NCBI GenBank assembly: GCA_002508635.1
Contig: DACO01000110.1
Span: 1-28,047, forward strand
Reading direction: 5' to 3'
DNA: 28,047 nucleotides
Origin: Methanolobus sp. UBA118
GTDB lineage: Archaea; Halobacteriota; Methanosarcinia; Methanosarcinales; Methanosarcinaceae
Shown here in pieces: positions 14,812 to 22,285 of the stretch. The position numbers were made by a program, and so were the translations under genes. Each line of letters starts with the position of its first letter. Within the stretch, counting starts at the first letter, position 1. The notes beneath the pieces are model-generated. The model searched no databases and had not been told where the DNA came from. It worked only from the letters and a program-made list of their open reading frames with translations.

Positions 14812-15465
14812 ATGTCCGATACACTGATACTGGATCCCGCCGCATCTTTTCTTGCAGGTGTGGTAAGCATACTTTCCCCCTGCGTGCTCCCCTTACTGCC
14901 GGTGATCCTCGCATATTCCACGGATCAGAGCAAATTCCGTCCATTTGCCATTGTCGTGGGACTTAGCTTTACCTTTGTAGTTATGGGAATAGCCGCATCT
15001 GCCTTTGGTGCAATTTTTCAGGTATATATACAGTTCTTCAGAATACTGGCCGAACTCCTGATAATCATATTTGGACTGGCGATGCTAACGGATTATGATC
15101 TTTTCGGAATGTTCGCACAATATACAGGGAACCTTCATGTGGAAAAGAAAGGGATATTTGGCGGCTTACTGGTGGGTGCTTCACTGGGGGTAGTATGGAT
15201 CCCCTGTGTGGGGCCAATACTTGGAGCGATACTTATGGGGGTGGCCATCGAAGGAAACATTGCTTATGGGGCAACACATCTTCTTATATACTCCATAGGT
15301 TTTGCCATACCAATGCTTTTGATCGCATATTCTGTAAACATATCATCTTCCAGACTGAGCGAGATCTCAAGGTTTGATGTAAAACTGAAAAAACTGGCAG
15401 GTCTTGTGCTTGTGCTGGCAGGTCTGTGGATGATCTATAGCAATCATCTTGTTTTATATTTGTGA
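14812..15465 (+). CDS. ccdA: CcdA/DsbD-type transmembrane thiol electron carrier
   Basis: This 217-aa polytopic membrane protein has about six hydrophobic segments. Both signature motifs of the CcdA family are present: SPCVLPLLP in TM1 (Cys24) and WIPCVGPIL in the fourth segment (Cys132). The two cysteines pass electrons from cytoplasmic thioredoxin to an extracytoplasmic thioredoxin-like protein. The adjacent double-thioredoxin lipoprotein is the obvious acceptor. No cytochrome c maturation genes are nearby, so the role may be general envelope thiol reduction rather than cytochrome biogenesis. The length is normal for CcdA. The start at 14812 is the first Met, and no strong RBS is visible. 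Confidence 0.92.
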   Translation: MSDTLILDPAASFLAGVVSILSPCVLPLLPVILAYSTDQSKFRPFAIVVGLSFTFVVMGIAASAFGAIFQVYIQFFRILAELLIIIFGLAMLTDYDLFGMFAQYTGNLHVEKKGIFGGLLVGASLGVVWIPCVGPILGAILMGVAIEGNIAYGATHLLIYSIGFAIPMLLIAYSVNISSSRLSEISRFDVKLKKLAGLVLVLAGLWMIYSNHLVLYL

Positions 15466-15537
15466 GAATAATGGTGAAGACCTGAATGGATCAATGATCG
15501 GATGAATAAGAAATAATTAGAAATAAGGTGAATGTGC

Positions 15538-16257
15538 TCAGTCAATCACACATTCATCATCGTTTGCTATTGCAACAAGTTCATTGACACAGGCAACTGC
15601 CATTGGTGTTCCGCCACGTGTTCCCTCACAGGTGATGGAAGGTACCGGTTCTTTTCTGACAGCTTCCTTTGATTCTGCGGCGTTGACAAATCCCACGGGA
15701 GTTCCTACAACAATTGCCGGCTTGATGCCATGTTCGATCATCCTGCATACTGCAAAAGCAGCAGATGGTGCATTGCCGATAGCAACGATCGAACCCTCTA
15801 GGATGTCCTTGCATTTCAAAAAGCCTGCTGCGGTCCTTGTTATTCCGTGCTTTTTGGCAAGTTCTGCGTCCTCGTCTTTATCCAGAACACAGATGATCTC
15901 ACAGTTGTGGCCTCTTTTGGTAACTCCTGATTTGACCATGTTAATATCAACAAGGATGGGAGCACCTTTTTTGATGGCCTCCACGCCTGCTTTGATGGGG
16001 TTGTTGACAAAGCGCATGAGGTCTGCAACAGCAGGATCGCCCGTAGAGGTTACACAGCGCTGTTTAACTTTGTCCTCTAATGTTTCGTCACCTACCAGCT
16101 TGCGGGCGATATTGCGGCTTGTCATGTAGATGGCTTTCGCCTCGTCGGTCTGTGATCCAAGGTCATTACAGATGGCAACAAGATCCGGATCGATCTCGGT
16201 TGTCATTTCCACAAGTTCTTCGATACCTGTGTCCTTCTTTTCGGATTCAGTAGTCAT
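15538..16257 (-). CDS. cbiC: Cobalt-precorrin-8 methylmutase
   Basis: This 239-aa protein of the CbiC/CobH family moves the C11 methyl to C12 to give cobyrinate. Family blocks are clear: GAPILVDINMVKSGV (~98-112), VAIGNAPSAAFAV (~158-170), VGTPVGFVNAAESKEAV (~184-200) and GTRGGTPMA (~212-220). An N-terminal extension of about 35 residues precedes the usual start region. By ungapped comparison with CobH as I remember it, the catalytic His (His43 there) corresponds to Thr70 here (CVTSTGDP). It is the last gene of the cbi operon; its ATG overlaps the cbiH end by 11 bp. Confidence 0.92.
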   Translation of the reverse strand: MTTESEKKDTGIEELVEMTTEIDPDLVAICNDLGSQTDEAKAIYMTSRNIARKLVGDETLEDKVKQRCVTSTGDPAVADLMRFVNNPIKAGVEAIKKGAPILVDINMVKSGVTKRGHNCEIICVLDKDEDAELAKKHGITRTAAGFLKCKDILEGSIVAIGNAPSAAFAVCRMIEHGIKPAIVVGTPVGFVNAAESKEAVRKEPVPSITCEGTRGGTPMAVACVNELVAIANDDECVID

Positions 16258-17038
16258 ATTTCCGGTGATACCCCCTGGGAGTGATTATCCTCTTGCCGTA
16301 AGGTGAATCCCATATTCGGGAGTCATTGCTTGTGATAAGGATCGTTGTGCTCATGTCCACCCAGTCGTTGTGTTCCATAACTTCGCCAAGGGTGGTAACA
16401 ATATAATCCTGGTTCTCGTCCCTCAGGGCGTTCTTTACCAGACCAACAGGAACGGAGTCATCCTTGTGCTTTCTGATTATCTCGATTGCCCGTGCAAAAT
16501 TGGATTTGCGCTGGCGGCTCTTTGGGTTGTAGAGTGACATGATAAAATCTGCTGATGCTGCAGCATCAAGCCTTTTCTCGATGACTTCCCATGGTGTCAG
16601 AAGGTCACTGAGACTGACGGTACACATGTCATTGACAATGGGAGCACCAAGTATACTGGCAGCTGCTGTGATAGCCGTAACGCCTGGAAGTACTTCTATC
16701 TCAACATCCAGGCCTTCATGTTCTGCGACCTCAAGGACAAGACCTGCCATGCCGTAAACGTTTGCATCCCCTCCGCTGATCATGGATACAACGTGTTCCT
16801 GTGCTAGTTCCACTGCCTTGCGGGAGCGGTCAACTTCCTTGCCCATGGCGCTGCGCACGATCTCCTGTTCATTCAGGAGTGTTGCCATCTGGTCCAGATA
16901 GGTACCATTTCCTACGATGTAGTCCGAGTTAAGAATTACATCCCTTGACTTAACTGTGAGCTGTTCCACGGAACCCGGGCCTATGCCGATAATGTAAAGT
17001 TTTCCTTTACTCTGCGATTGCGATTGTGATCCTTCCAT
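16247..17038 (-). CDS. cbiH: Cobalt-precorrin-3 C17-methyltransferase
   Basis: This 263-aa SAM-dependent tetrapyrrole methylase of the anaerobic B12 route methylates C17 with ring contraction. YIIGIGPGSVEQLT (~15-28) is the first glycine loop, GNGTYLDQM follows, MISGGDANVYGMAG (~86-99) is the SAM-pocket motif and MSLYNPKSRQRKSNF (~167-181) is typical of CbiH/CobJ. A Ser/Gln-rich N-terminal tail (EGSQSQSQSK) precedes the first strand. GGAAG lies 5 nt before ATG 17038, which supports that start. Its start overlaps the upstream CobE-like gene by 32 bp. Confidence 0.94.
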   Translation of the reverse strand: MEGSQSQSQSKGKLYIIGIGPGSVEQLTVKSRDVILNSDYIVGNGTYLDQMATLLNEQEIVRSAMGKEVDRSRKAVELAQEHVVSMISGGDANVYGMAGLVLEVAEHEGLDVEIEVLPGVTAITAAASILGAPIVNDMCTVSLSDLLTPWEVIEKRLDAAASADFIMSLYNPKSRQRKSNFARAIEIIRKHKDDSVPVGLVKNALRDENQDYIVTTLGEVMEHNDWVDMSTTILITSNDSRIWDSPYGKRIITPRGYHRKYDY

Positions 17039-17360
17039 ATACTTTCTTCCTTAGTATCAATTCCTTTTTTTCCGACAACGCCAGCGCAGCAGGTTCTGCC
17101 ACACCTGTAAGCCCGAAGCGTTTTGCCTGCGAAGCCGACGGCGTATCATAGTTATTCAATTCTTCGTGATCTATGAATGTGATAGTGAGCCCGAGCGACC
17201 TTGCTGCCTCGTGAAGTCCTGTCTCGTTCTCTTTTAATTTTGCAGATGCCAGCCCTTCCACTTCATCAATACTTCTGCCTGCCTCCGCAAGTGCATTGTT
17301 TATGGCATCGATGGCTTCCTGGCTGTCGATGCCCCTTCTGGCTCCGATACCTATTATCAT
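17007..17360 (-). CDS. CobE / CbiG C-terminal domain protein
   Basis: This 117-aa protein corresponds to the C-terminal domain of CbiG (CobE-like). It starts MIIGIGARRGIDSQEAIDAI and continues with SAKLKENETGLHEAARSLG and SQAKRFGLTGVAEPAAL, all typical of that domain. In many bacteria it is fused to CbiG; here it is a separate gene directly after the CbiG core, with an ATGA overlap. Together the two encode what is usually one protein, cobalt-precorrin-5A hydrolase. The exact contribution of this domain is not settled. Confidence 0.9.
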   Translation of the reverse strand: MIIGIGARRGIDSQEAIDAINNALAEAGRSIDEVEGLASAKLKENETGLHEAARSLGLTITFIDHEELNNYDTPSASQAKRFGLTGVAEPAALALSEKKELILRKKVYGRITIAIAE

Positions 17361-17902
17361 GGATTCTCAGCCTTGTCTTTATCTTTCTTCAGGACTGACA
17401 CATCGTCCCCGACAATAACTATCTTCGGGCCTTTTATTTCAAGAACCTCGACGTCCTCATCGAGCAGAGCACAGTTCACCTGCACTGTGGATGACTTGTT
17501 GACTATGTCACATCCAAGCCTTTTGGCTATACCTTCCACGGAATTCCTGTTATGGACCTCTGTAGCTGTTGTGACAACAGGAACAGGACCAATCTCCGCA
17601 ATTTTCCTGACAACCTCATTGCCCCCATGATGTCCTCCAAGCAGTGGAATGGCGAAGTTCATATTCGAATCCACCACTATAACCGCAGGGTCCTTCCACT
17701 TGTCCTCTATGAGCGGTGCTATCTCACGCACCACGATGCCAGTAGCAAATACCGCCACTATGGCATCATATTCCTCGAAGGCCTTTTTGAAGACACTTTT
17801 GTCATACATCAGGACATCGGCAGTCAGATGTCCTGCCAGGCGCTCTGCAACCTCAAGATTTCTCTCAAAGGTTATGACAGCGGTTCTTGTGCCACTCCGT
17901 AT
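17357..17902 (-). CDS. cbiG: Cobalt-precorrin-5A hydrolase core (CbiG N and middle domains), probable ATA start
   Basis: This protein of about 181 aa carries the CbiG_N signature VFATGIVVREIAPLI and the IPLLGGHHGGNEVVRKIA block, followed by the middle domain. The enzyme opens the delta-lactone of cobalt-precorrin-5A. The conserved first strand (TAVITFERN) has no in-frame ATG, GTG or TTG in front of it until ATG 18046, which would overlap cbiF by 175 bp with unrelated residues. A perfect GGGAGGT (17910-17916) ends 7 nt before an in-frame ATA (17900-17902), giving M-R-S-G-T-R-T-A-V-I-T-F. I therefore place the start at ATA 17902. A base-call error (ATG to ATA) is the alternative. It overlaps the cbiF end by 31 bp. 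Confidence 0.85.
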   Translation of the reverse strand: MRSGTRTAVITFERNLEVAERLAGHLTADVLMYDKSVFKKAFEEYDAIVAVFATGIVVREIAPLIEDKWKDPAVIVVDSNMNFAIPLLGGHHGGNEVVRKIAEIGPVPVVTTATEVHNRNSVEGIAKRLGCDIVNKSSTVQVNCALLDEDVEVLEIKGPKIVIVGDDVSVLKKDKDKAENP

Positions 17903-18615
17903 AGGTAAGACCTCCCGAAATTGCCGTATTCCACAGGCTCGACGACTCCGCCTATCAGAATCATTGCAGAGCGCTTGATGCCCGCTTCCTTGACCTTGCC
18001 GGCAATATCGGAAACCGTGCCCTTTATGATCTTCTGGTCGGGCCATGATGCATGGAAGACCACCGCAACAGGGGTATCAGGTGCGTATTCCACCTTTTCC
18101 ATGATCTCTTCTATCTTCTGGGTTCCCAGGAAAACTGCCATTGTTGCGTTGTGTCTTGAAAGTTCCTTTATCTGGTCCTTCTCTAGTGTCTTGCCTGCAG
18201 GGCGTGTGATGATGAGTGTTTCTGAAACATCATTTAAGGTAAGCTGTGTCTGAAGTGCTGCTGCGGTTGCGAAAACTGATGATACTCCCGGTACGATCTC
18301 AACCACCACGTCGAACTTCTTGAGCTCCTCGATCTGCTCAACAATCGAACCATAGAGTGAAGGGTCACCGCTATGCAGTCTGACGACCTTTTTGCCTTCT
18401 TCGAGATTGTCAACTATGAGCTTGTTGGTCTCGTCAAGGGTAAGCCCGTAACTGTCGATCTTTTCGCCCTTACAGTAGTCGAGTACTTCTGGATTCACAA
18501 GGGAACCCGCATATATTACAAGGTCGGCTTCTTCAAGAAGCTCCTTGCCCATTACGGTTATGAATTTAGCATTTCCGGGGCCAGCCCCCACAAAATAGAC
18601 TTTTCTTTCTGTCAT
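17872..18615 (-). CDS. cbiF: Cobalt-precorrin-4 C11-methyltransferase
   Basis: This 247-aa SAM-dependent methylase belongs to the CbiF/CobM family. KVYFVGAGPGNAKFITV is the N-terminal glycine loop, LHSGDPSLYGSI (~76-87) is the SAM-pocket motif, EIVPGVSSVFATAAALQ (~103-119) follows and SWPDQKIIKGTV is characteristic of CobM/CbiF. ATG 18615 is preferred over the GTG at 18624 because GGTGA is 5 nt upstream of it. It lies 15 bp after cbiL, in the same operon. Confidence 0.94.
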   Translation of the reverse strand: MTERKVYFVGAGPGNAKFITVMGKELLEEADLVIYAGSLVNPEVLDYCKGEKIDSYGLTLDETNKLIVDNLEEGKKVVRLHSGDPSLYGSIVEQIEELKKFDVVVEIVPGVSSVFATAAALQTQLTLNDVSETLIITRPAGKTLEKDQIKELSRHNATMAVFLGTQKIEEIMEKVEYAPDTPVAVVFHASWPDQKIIKGTVSDIAGKVKEAGIKRSAMILIGGVVEPVEYGNFGRSYLYGVAQEPLS

Positions 18616-18630
18616 TGGATTCACCTTGGA

Positions 18631-19242
18631 TTATTCCTTTTCCGCAAACACTATACTGAAATAGTTACCTTTCTCCGGGATCTTTTCCCTTTCCGTGATT
18701 ATGACTTCTCTGTCGCTGAAAAGACGCTCACAGAAAGTAAACTTGTTAAAACCTTCCTTTTCAAAGGAATCTATGATCTCCACAGGCCTGCTTGCCTTGA
18801 GCCTGATCTTATACTTGCTGTCGGAACCATCACTGACCTCAAAAGAAGAATCAACTTCCGATCCGGTCTGTGCTGCAAAAGATGTTATGGAACTGATTCC
18901 CGGGATTGTCGCTGTTTCCACATCCGGGTAGAATTTGTTCATAACACGCTTTAAGTGAGTGAATGTTGAGAAAAAGTTGGGATCGCCGATCAGGCCGAAT
19001 GCAATAAGCTCTTTCCTTGATTCGTCCGCAAGCATGTCAGCATTTTTCTTCCAGACCTCATTGAGCACCTCATAATCTGTCAGCATGGGAAACTCGAGGA
19101 TCTCCGCATCTGCATAGGGTTTAACAAGATCGGCCGCAAGTCTGCCGGGTACGTATACCTTGTCTGCTTTTTTCAGGGTCTCAACGGCCTTAAGTGTCAA
19201 AAGTTCCGGGTCTCCGGGTCCAAGTCCTACTCCAACAAGCAT
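18631..19242 (-). CDS. cbiL: Cobalt-factor II (precorrin-2) C20-methyltransferase
   Basis: This 203-aa tetrapyrrole methylase makes the first methylation after the sirohydrochlorin branch point. VGVGLGPGDPELLTLKAVE is the typical CbiL/CobI N-terminus, FGLIGDPNFFSTF is the SAM-pocket motif and TIPGISSITSFAAQTG follows. It is somewhat shorter than the ~230 aa of many CobI proteins. ATG 19242 is chosen over TTG 19248 because GGTGAT is 5 nt upstream. The cbiT stop is 2 nt before it. Confidence 0.93.
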   Translation of the reverse strand: MLVGVGLGPGDPELLTLKAVETLKKADKVYVPGRLAADLVKPYADAEILEFPMLTDYEVLNEVWKKNADMLADESRKELIAFGLIGDPNFFSTFTHLKRVMNKFYPDVETATIPGISSITSFAAQTGSEVDSSFEVSDGSDSKYKIRLKASRPVEIIDSFEKEGFNKFTFCERLFSDREVIITEREKIPEKGNYFSIVFAEKE

Positions 19243-19244
19243 TT

Positions 19245-19814
19245 TCAATCACCATTATTTTTTTTAGCACCTGATCTGCCGACAACCATGTATACCGGAT
19301 TCTCAGGCTTGAACATGGTCTCACCTGTAAGTGGTGCACCACGTGAAACAATTAAATGCAGTACCTCATCGAATAAGCCAAGTTCTTTCATCTTGTTTAT
19401 TACATTTACGACTGTCTCGATCCTGACTGCATTGACCACCACGCTGCCTGCCTTTTTCTCAGCAAGGACCTCAAGTACCCGGGAAATGTTCTTGGTACCG
19501 CCGATAAATGCGCAGTCAATGCTGCCAACAGGCTGTTTCTCAAGTATCGCGGAGGATTCTCCCGAAAAGACGGTCACGTTTTCAACATTGAAAGACTCAA
19601 AGTTCTTCCTTGCAACCTCTATGGCCTCTTCCCTGGCATCAATGGCATGTATTTTCAGGTCACGCACCATTTTGTTGGCTTCGATCGACACAGCTCCTGT
19701 GCCACAACCTATGTCAAAGAAATTGCTGCCATCCTTCAAATCAAGTTTAGATAGGGAAACTGCAATTATCTCTGGTTTTGTAGGTCCGCCACTTACTCGC
19801 AAAAGTTCTGTCAT
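19245..19814 (-). CDS. cbiT: Cobalt-precorrin-6B C15-methyltransferase (decarboxylating)
   Basis: This 189-aa Rossmann-type SAM methyltransferase has the CbiT N-terminal GGPTKPEIIA and motif I FFDIGCGTGAVSIEA (~32-46). Acidic HAIDAREEAI and CAFIGGT (~100-106) follow. It methylates C15 and decarboxylates the C12 acetate; in other organisms C5 is handled by CbiE, which is not in this window. It is the first gene of the minus-strand cbi operon. AAGGTGG just before the ATG at 19814 is the RBS and overlaps a TTAGTTAAG motif that may be an operator. Confidence 0.94.
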   Translation of the reverse strand: MTELLRVSGGPTKPEIIAVSLSKLDLKDGSNFFDIGCGTGAVSIEANKMVRDLKIHAIDAREEAIEVARKNFESFNVENVTVFSGESSAILEKQPVGSIDCAFIGGTKNISRVLEVLAEKKAGSVVVNAVRIETVVNVINKMKELGLFDEVLHLIVSRGAPLTGETMFKPENPVYMVVGRSGAKKNNGD

Positions 19815-19933
19815 GTTCCACCTTAACTAAGATAAATTTGATTTACTGGAGTTAAGTAGATATAACTTGTCCCTCATAAAACTGTTGCATTATTGTATGA
19901 TTTATACAGTTCAGACTTAAGGGTTGTTTCAAA
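19815..19933. promoter_or_regulatory. Divergent cbiT / cbiP control region with inverted repeat
   Basis: CTTAACT (19822-19828) and AGTTAAG (19850-19856) form a perfect 7-bp inverted repeat with a 21-bp spacer. The spacer includes the AT-rich stretch most likely to be the cbiT TATA box (AAATTTATC, minus sense). The copy next to cbiT extends to CTTAACTAA, which also occurs upstream of feoB. On the plus strand, ATTTATACA (near 19899-19908) is about 30 nt before the cbiP ATG. No cobalamin riboswitch is visible, as expected for archaea. Operator function is inference. Confidence 0.5.
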
Positions 19934-21421
19934 ATGGCAGATAATAAAAAAGCAAAGAAATTATTAGTCCTTGGTACCGCCTCGGACGTCGGGAAGAGTA
20001 TAATGGTTACCGGACTTTGCAGGATTCTCTCCAGGAAGTACAGGGTTGCACCATTTAAAGCCCAGAACATGAGCCTGAACTCATGGATCACAAAGGATGG
20101 CAAGGAGATCGGAATAGCCCAGGCAATACAGGCCAAGGCGGCAGGTGTGGAGCCTACAGCCGAGATGAACCCCGTTCTGCTTAAACCCAAGGGTGACAGG
20201 ACTTCCCAGGTGATCGTTATGGGGGAGCCGTATGCCGATAAGTCTGCAGGCAATTACTATGATTCAATCGAGGAAATGCATGGTGTACTCCGTGGAGCCC
20301 TGGAAAGGCTGGAATCCGAGTATGATCTTATAGTCATGGAAGGTGCAGGTGGCGCTGCGGAGATCAACCTCTATGACCGTGACATTGTGAATGTGGGAAC
20401 CGCGCGTATCACGGAAGCGCCCATAATCCTTGTAGGCGATATTGAGTCCGGTGGTGTCTTTGCAAGCCTATATGGTACAAAGGCCCTGTTGCCTGAGGAT
20501 ATCAGCAGGAATCTGAAGGGCTTTGTGATAAACAAGTTCAGGGGCGATCCCGCAATACTCGAGCCGGGACTCAGGCAGCTTGAGGATCTGACTGGTGTGC
20601 CTGTACTTGGAGTGCTGCCATACTATAATCTTAAGATCCCTTCCGAGGACTCCATGGCGATCAGGAAAAAGAAAAAGATAGGTGTCGGGGACGAGCAGCT
20701 CAATGACGTTGATATCGCAGTCATCCGGCTGCCAAGGATTTCCAATTTCACAGATTTCGAGCCACTTGAGAGGATAGCACATGTCAGGTATGTGGACCTT
20801 GATGATCATCTCGGAAATCCCGATTGTGTCATAATACCCGGTACCAAGAACACTGTAAGTGATCTGCTTGACCTGAAGGAGAGTGGCATGGACGCCCAGA
20901 TCCGGAAGCTTAAAGGTAAGGCAGCGATCTTCGGAATCTGTGGAGGCTACCAGATGCTTGGTAAGGTCATCCATGATTCCGGTATCGAGAACGGAGCTGA
21001 GGCAGACTATGAGGGTCTTGGATTGCTGGACATTGAGACTACCTTTGGTGAATATAAAAAAAGGACTGTCCAGGTCCAGAAGGAGATAATAGCTGACGGG
21101 CCGATCTTCAAGAACATCAAAGGTGATGAGATATGGGGCTACGAGATCCACATGGGAGATACAAAAACCCCGAGAACCGTTTTCGGAGATGATGGCAGCA
21201 TCGATGAGAGCGGTACCGTGGTTGGTACGTACCTGCACGGCCTTTTCGAGAACGAAAACATAAGGCATGCGCTCATGATCTACCTGGCCGAGAAGAAGGG
21301 CGTGGAGTATCATCCTGAAGCCGTGACAACCGAGGAAGAAGCATATGATGAGCTTGCAGAGGTTGTTGAAAGCTGCCTTGATATGAATAAGATATACGGA
21401 ATAATAGAAGAGCAGAACTGA
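19934..21421 (+). CDS. cbiP: Cobyric acid synthase (glutamine-dependent amidotransferase)
   Basis: This 495-aa enzyme amidates the b, d, e and g side chains of adenosyl-cobyrinate a,c-diamide. The N-terminal ATP-binding domain has LVLGTASDVGKSIMVTGL, FKAQNMSLNSW and MEGAGGAAEINL. The C-terminal glutamine amidotransferase domain has FGICGGYQMLG (nucleophile Cys336) and GTYLHGLFEN (His435). Length and order are normal for CobQ/CbiP. The gene is divergent from the cbi operon and shares its control region, which ties ring synthesis to late amidation. A hairpin overlapping its stop codon probably ends the transcript. Confidence 0.96.
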   Translation: MADNKKAKKLLVLGTASDVGKSIMVTGLCRILSRKYRVAPFKAQNMSLNSWITKDGKEIGIAQAIQAKAAGVEPTAEMNPVLLKPKGDRTSQVIVMGEPYADKSAGNYYDSIEEMHGVLRGALERLESEYDLIVMEGAGGAAEINLYDRDIVNVGTARITEAPIILVGDIESGGVFASLYGTKALLPEDISRNLKGFVINKFRGDPAILEPGLRQLEDLTGVPVLGVLPYYNLKIPSEDSMAIRKKKKIGVGDEQLNDVDIAVIRLPRISNFTDFEPLERIAHVRYVDLDDHLGNPDCVIIPGTKNTVSDLLDLKESGMDAQIRKLKGKAAIFGICGGYQMLGKVIHDSGIENGAEADYEGLGLLDIETTFGEYKKRTVQVQKEIIADGPIFKNIKGDEIWGYEIHMGDTKTPRTVFGDDGSIDESGTVVGTYLHGLFENENIRHALMIYLAEKKGVEYHPEAVTTEEEAYDELAEVVESCLDMNKIYGIIEEQN

Positions 21422-21440
21422 TCTGCTCTTGTTTTTTCTG
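21408..21440 (+). terminator. Hairpin terminator spanning the cbiP stop codon
   Basis: AAGAGCAG (21408-21415) pairs perfectly with CTGCTCTT (21423-21430) around a 7-nt loop, followed by G and T6 (21432-21437). The TGA stop (21419-21421) lies in the loop. It looks like an intrinsic terminator. Confidence 0.65.
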
Positions 21441-21470
21441 TTTTAGCTGCCAAAGTCTTGCTATGTGGAT

Positions 21471-22124
21471 TCAGTCCCTTTCTATCCTCACATAGATACT
21501 ATCTGCAATCTCTTTGTCCACTGCATATCTTGTGTGGTTGAGATCAAAGACATATGACGGATATGACTGGACGAGTTTAACGGGAATTCCCGGAAGTACG
21601 CCCATTGCCAGCATCTTTTGCATTTTCTTGTCTTCTCTCATGTCGAAATAGGCAATATTGCCACACTGTCCCTTCTTCAGTGCAGAGAGGCTGGCAACCA
21701 CGTGTTCCAGTTCTTCCCGCGCTTTAATGCAGCATTCGCCTTCAGGAATCTCTTTTCCATGCGGGCAGGTGCGCGGGTGTCCCAGCAGTATGCACACATT
21801 CTCATCGATACCTCTGTGGAGTATATGCTCAAATTCACATGCGGAACTGCGTACATGCTTCTCTTTTGTGTTCAGCACATCCACGAGAAGCCTCTCAGCA
21901 AGCCTGCGTCTTCTTACAACGGTTCTTCCGTTTGCATCTCCCTCTTCGGAAAGAGTTGCGTGGGTATCTGACAGGACTATGTTCTCTGCTTCAAGAAGCT
22001 CCTGGACAGCAGGGGATTTATCATCGAGGCCAAGTGATGTCAGGTCCATTGATTCGTTCTTTTCTTCATTAATATGTACCCACATTCTCTCGATGATATT
22101 TTCCGCGTCTTCACTTATCTTCAT
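21471..22124 (-). CDS. DtxR/MntR-type metal-dependent regulator with FeoA-like C-terminal domain
   Basis: This 217-aa protein has an N-terminal winged helix (residues ~1-62), the DtxR dimerisation/metal segment (RRRRLAERLLVDVL at 71-84, ACEFEH at 95-100, then CPHG and ECC) and a C-terminal FeoA/SH3-like domain (~150-217, MLAMGVLPGIPVKLVQ). Cys96, Glu97, Glu99, His100, Cys120 and His122 are plausible metal ligands. It most likely represses iron (or manganese) uptake when metal is abundant. It is the last gene of the feoB operon, with ATGA overlap to the zinc-ribbon gene, so it may autoregulate. No separate feoA is present in the window. Confidence 0.92.
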   Translation of the reverse strand: MKISEDAENIIERMWVHINEEKNESMDLTSLGLDDKSPAVQELLEAENIVLSDTHATLSEEGDANGRTVVRRRRLAERLLVDVLNTKEKHVRSSACEFEHILHRGIDENVCILLGHPRTCPHGKEIPEGECCIKAREELEHVVASLSALKKGQCGNIAYFDMREDKKMQKMLAMGVLPGIPVKLVQSYPSYVFDLNHTRYAVDKEIADSIYVRIERD

Positions 22125-22285
22125 TTGAATATCCCTCTGATAAATTTCCCGAGTTTTGTTTCCGGTGCGATCTCATACCCGCAGTTTGGGCAACGTTGCA
22201 TATTACACGAGCTGAATCTTCCGCATCCTGAACATTTCGACCTGTCGGGCTCGTCGAAATCTTTGCCGCAAAGAGGGCACTTCAC
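22121..22285 (-). CDS. 54-aa zinc-ribbon protein between feoB and the DtxR-type regulator
   Basis: The GTG at 22285 overlaps the feoB stop (GTGA) and the TGA at 22121-22123 overlaps the regulator's ATG (ATGA), so the gene fills the gap exactly. The product (MKCPLCGKDF ... CSGCGRFSSC ... CPNCGYEIA) has Cys 3, 6, 18, 21, 27, 32 and 35: three CxxC pairs plus one single Cys. It ends in a basic tail (KLGKFIRGIFK). It probably binds zinc or iron and could be a functional counterpart of FeoC, the small Fe-S or winged-helix partner of FeoB in bacteria; that is inference, since there is no winged helix here. I do not know a named family. Confidence 0.82.
   Translation of the reverse strand: MKCPLCGKDFDEPDRSKCSGCGRFSSCNMQRCPNCGYEIAPETKLGKFIRGIFK

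Noticed and set aside
17903..18046. cbiG start at ATG 18046
   Set aside because: It would overlap cbiF by 175 bp, and the extra ~48 residues look like out-of-frame translation of cbiF.
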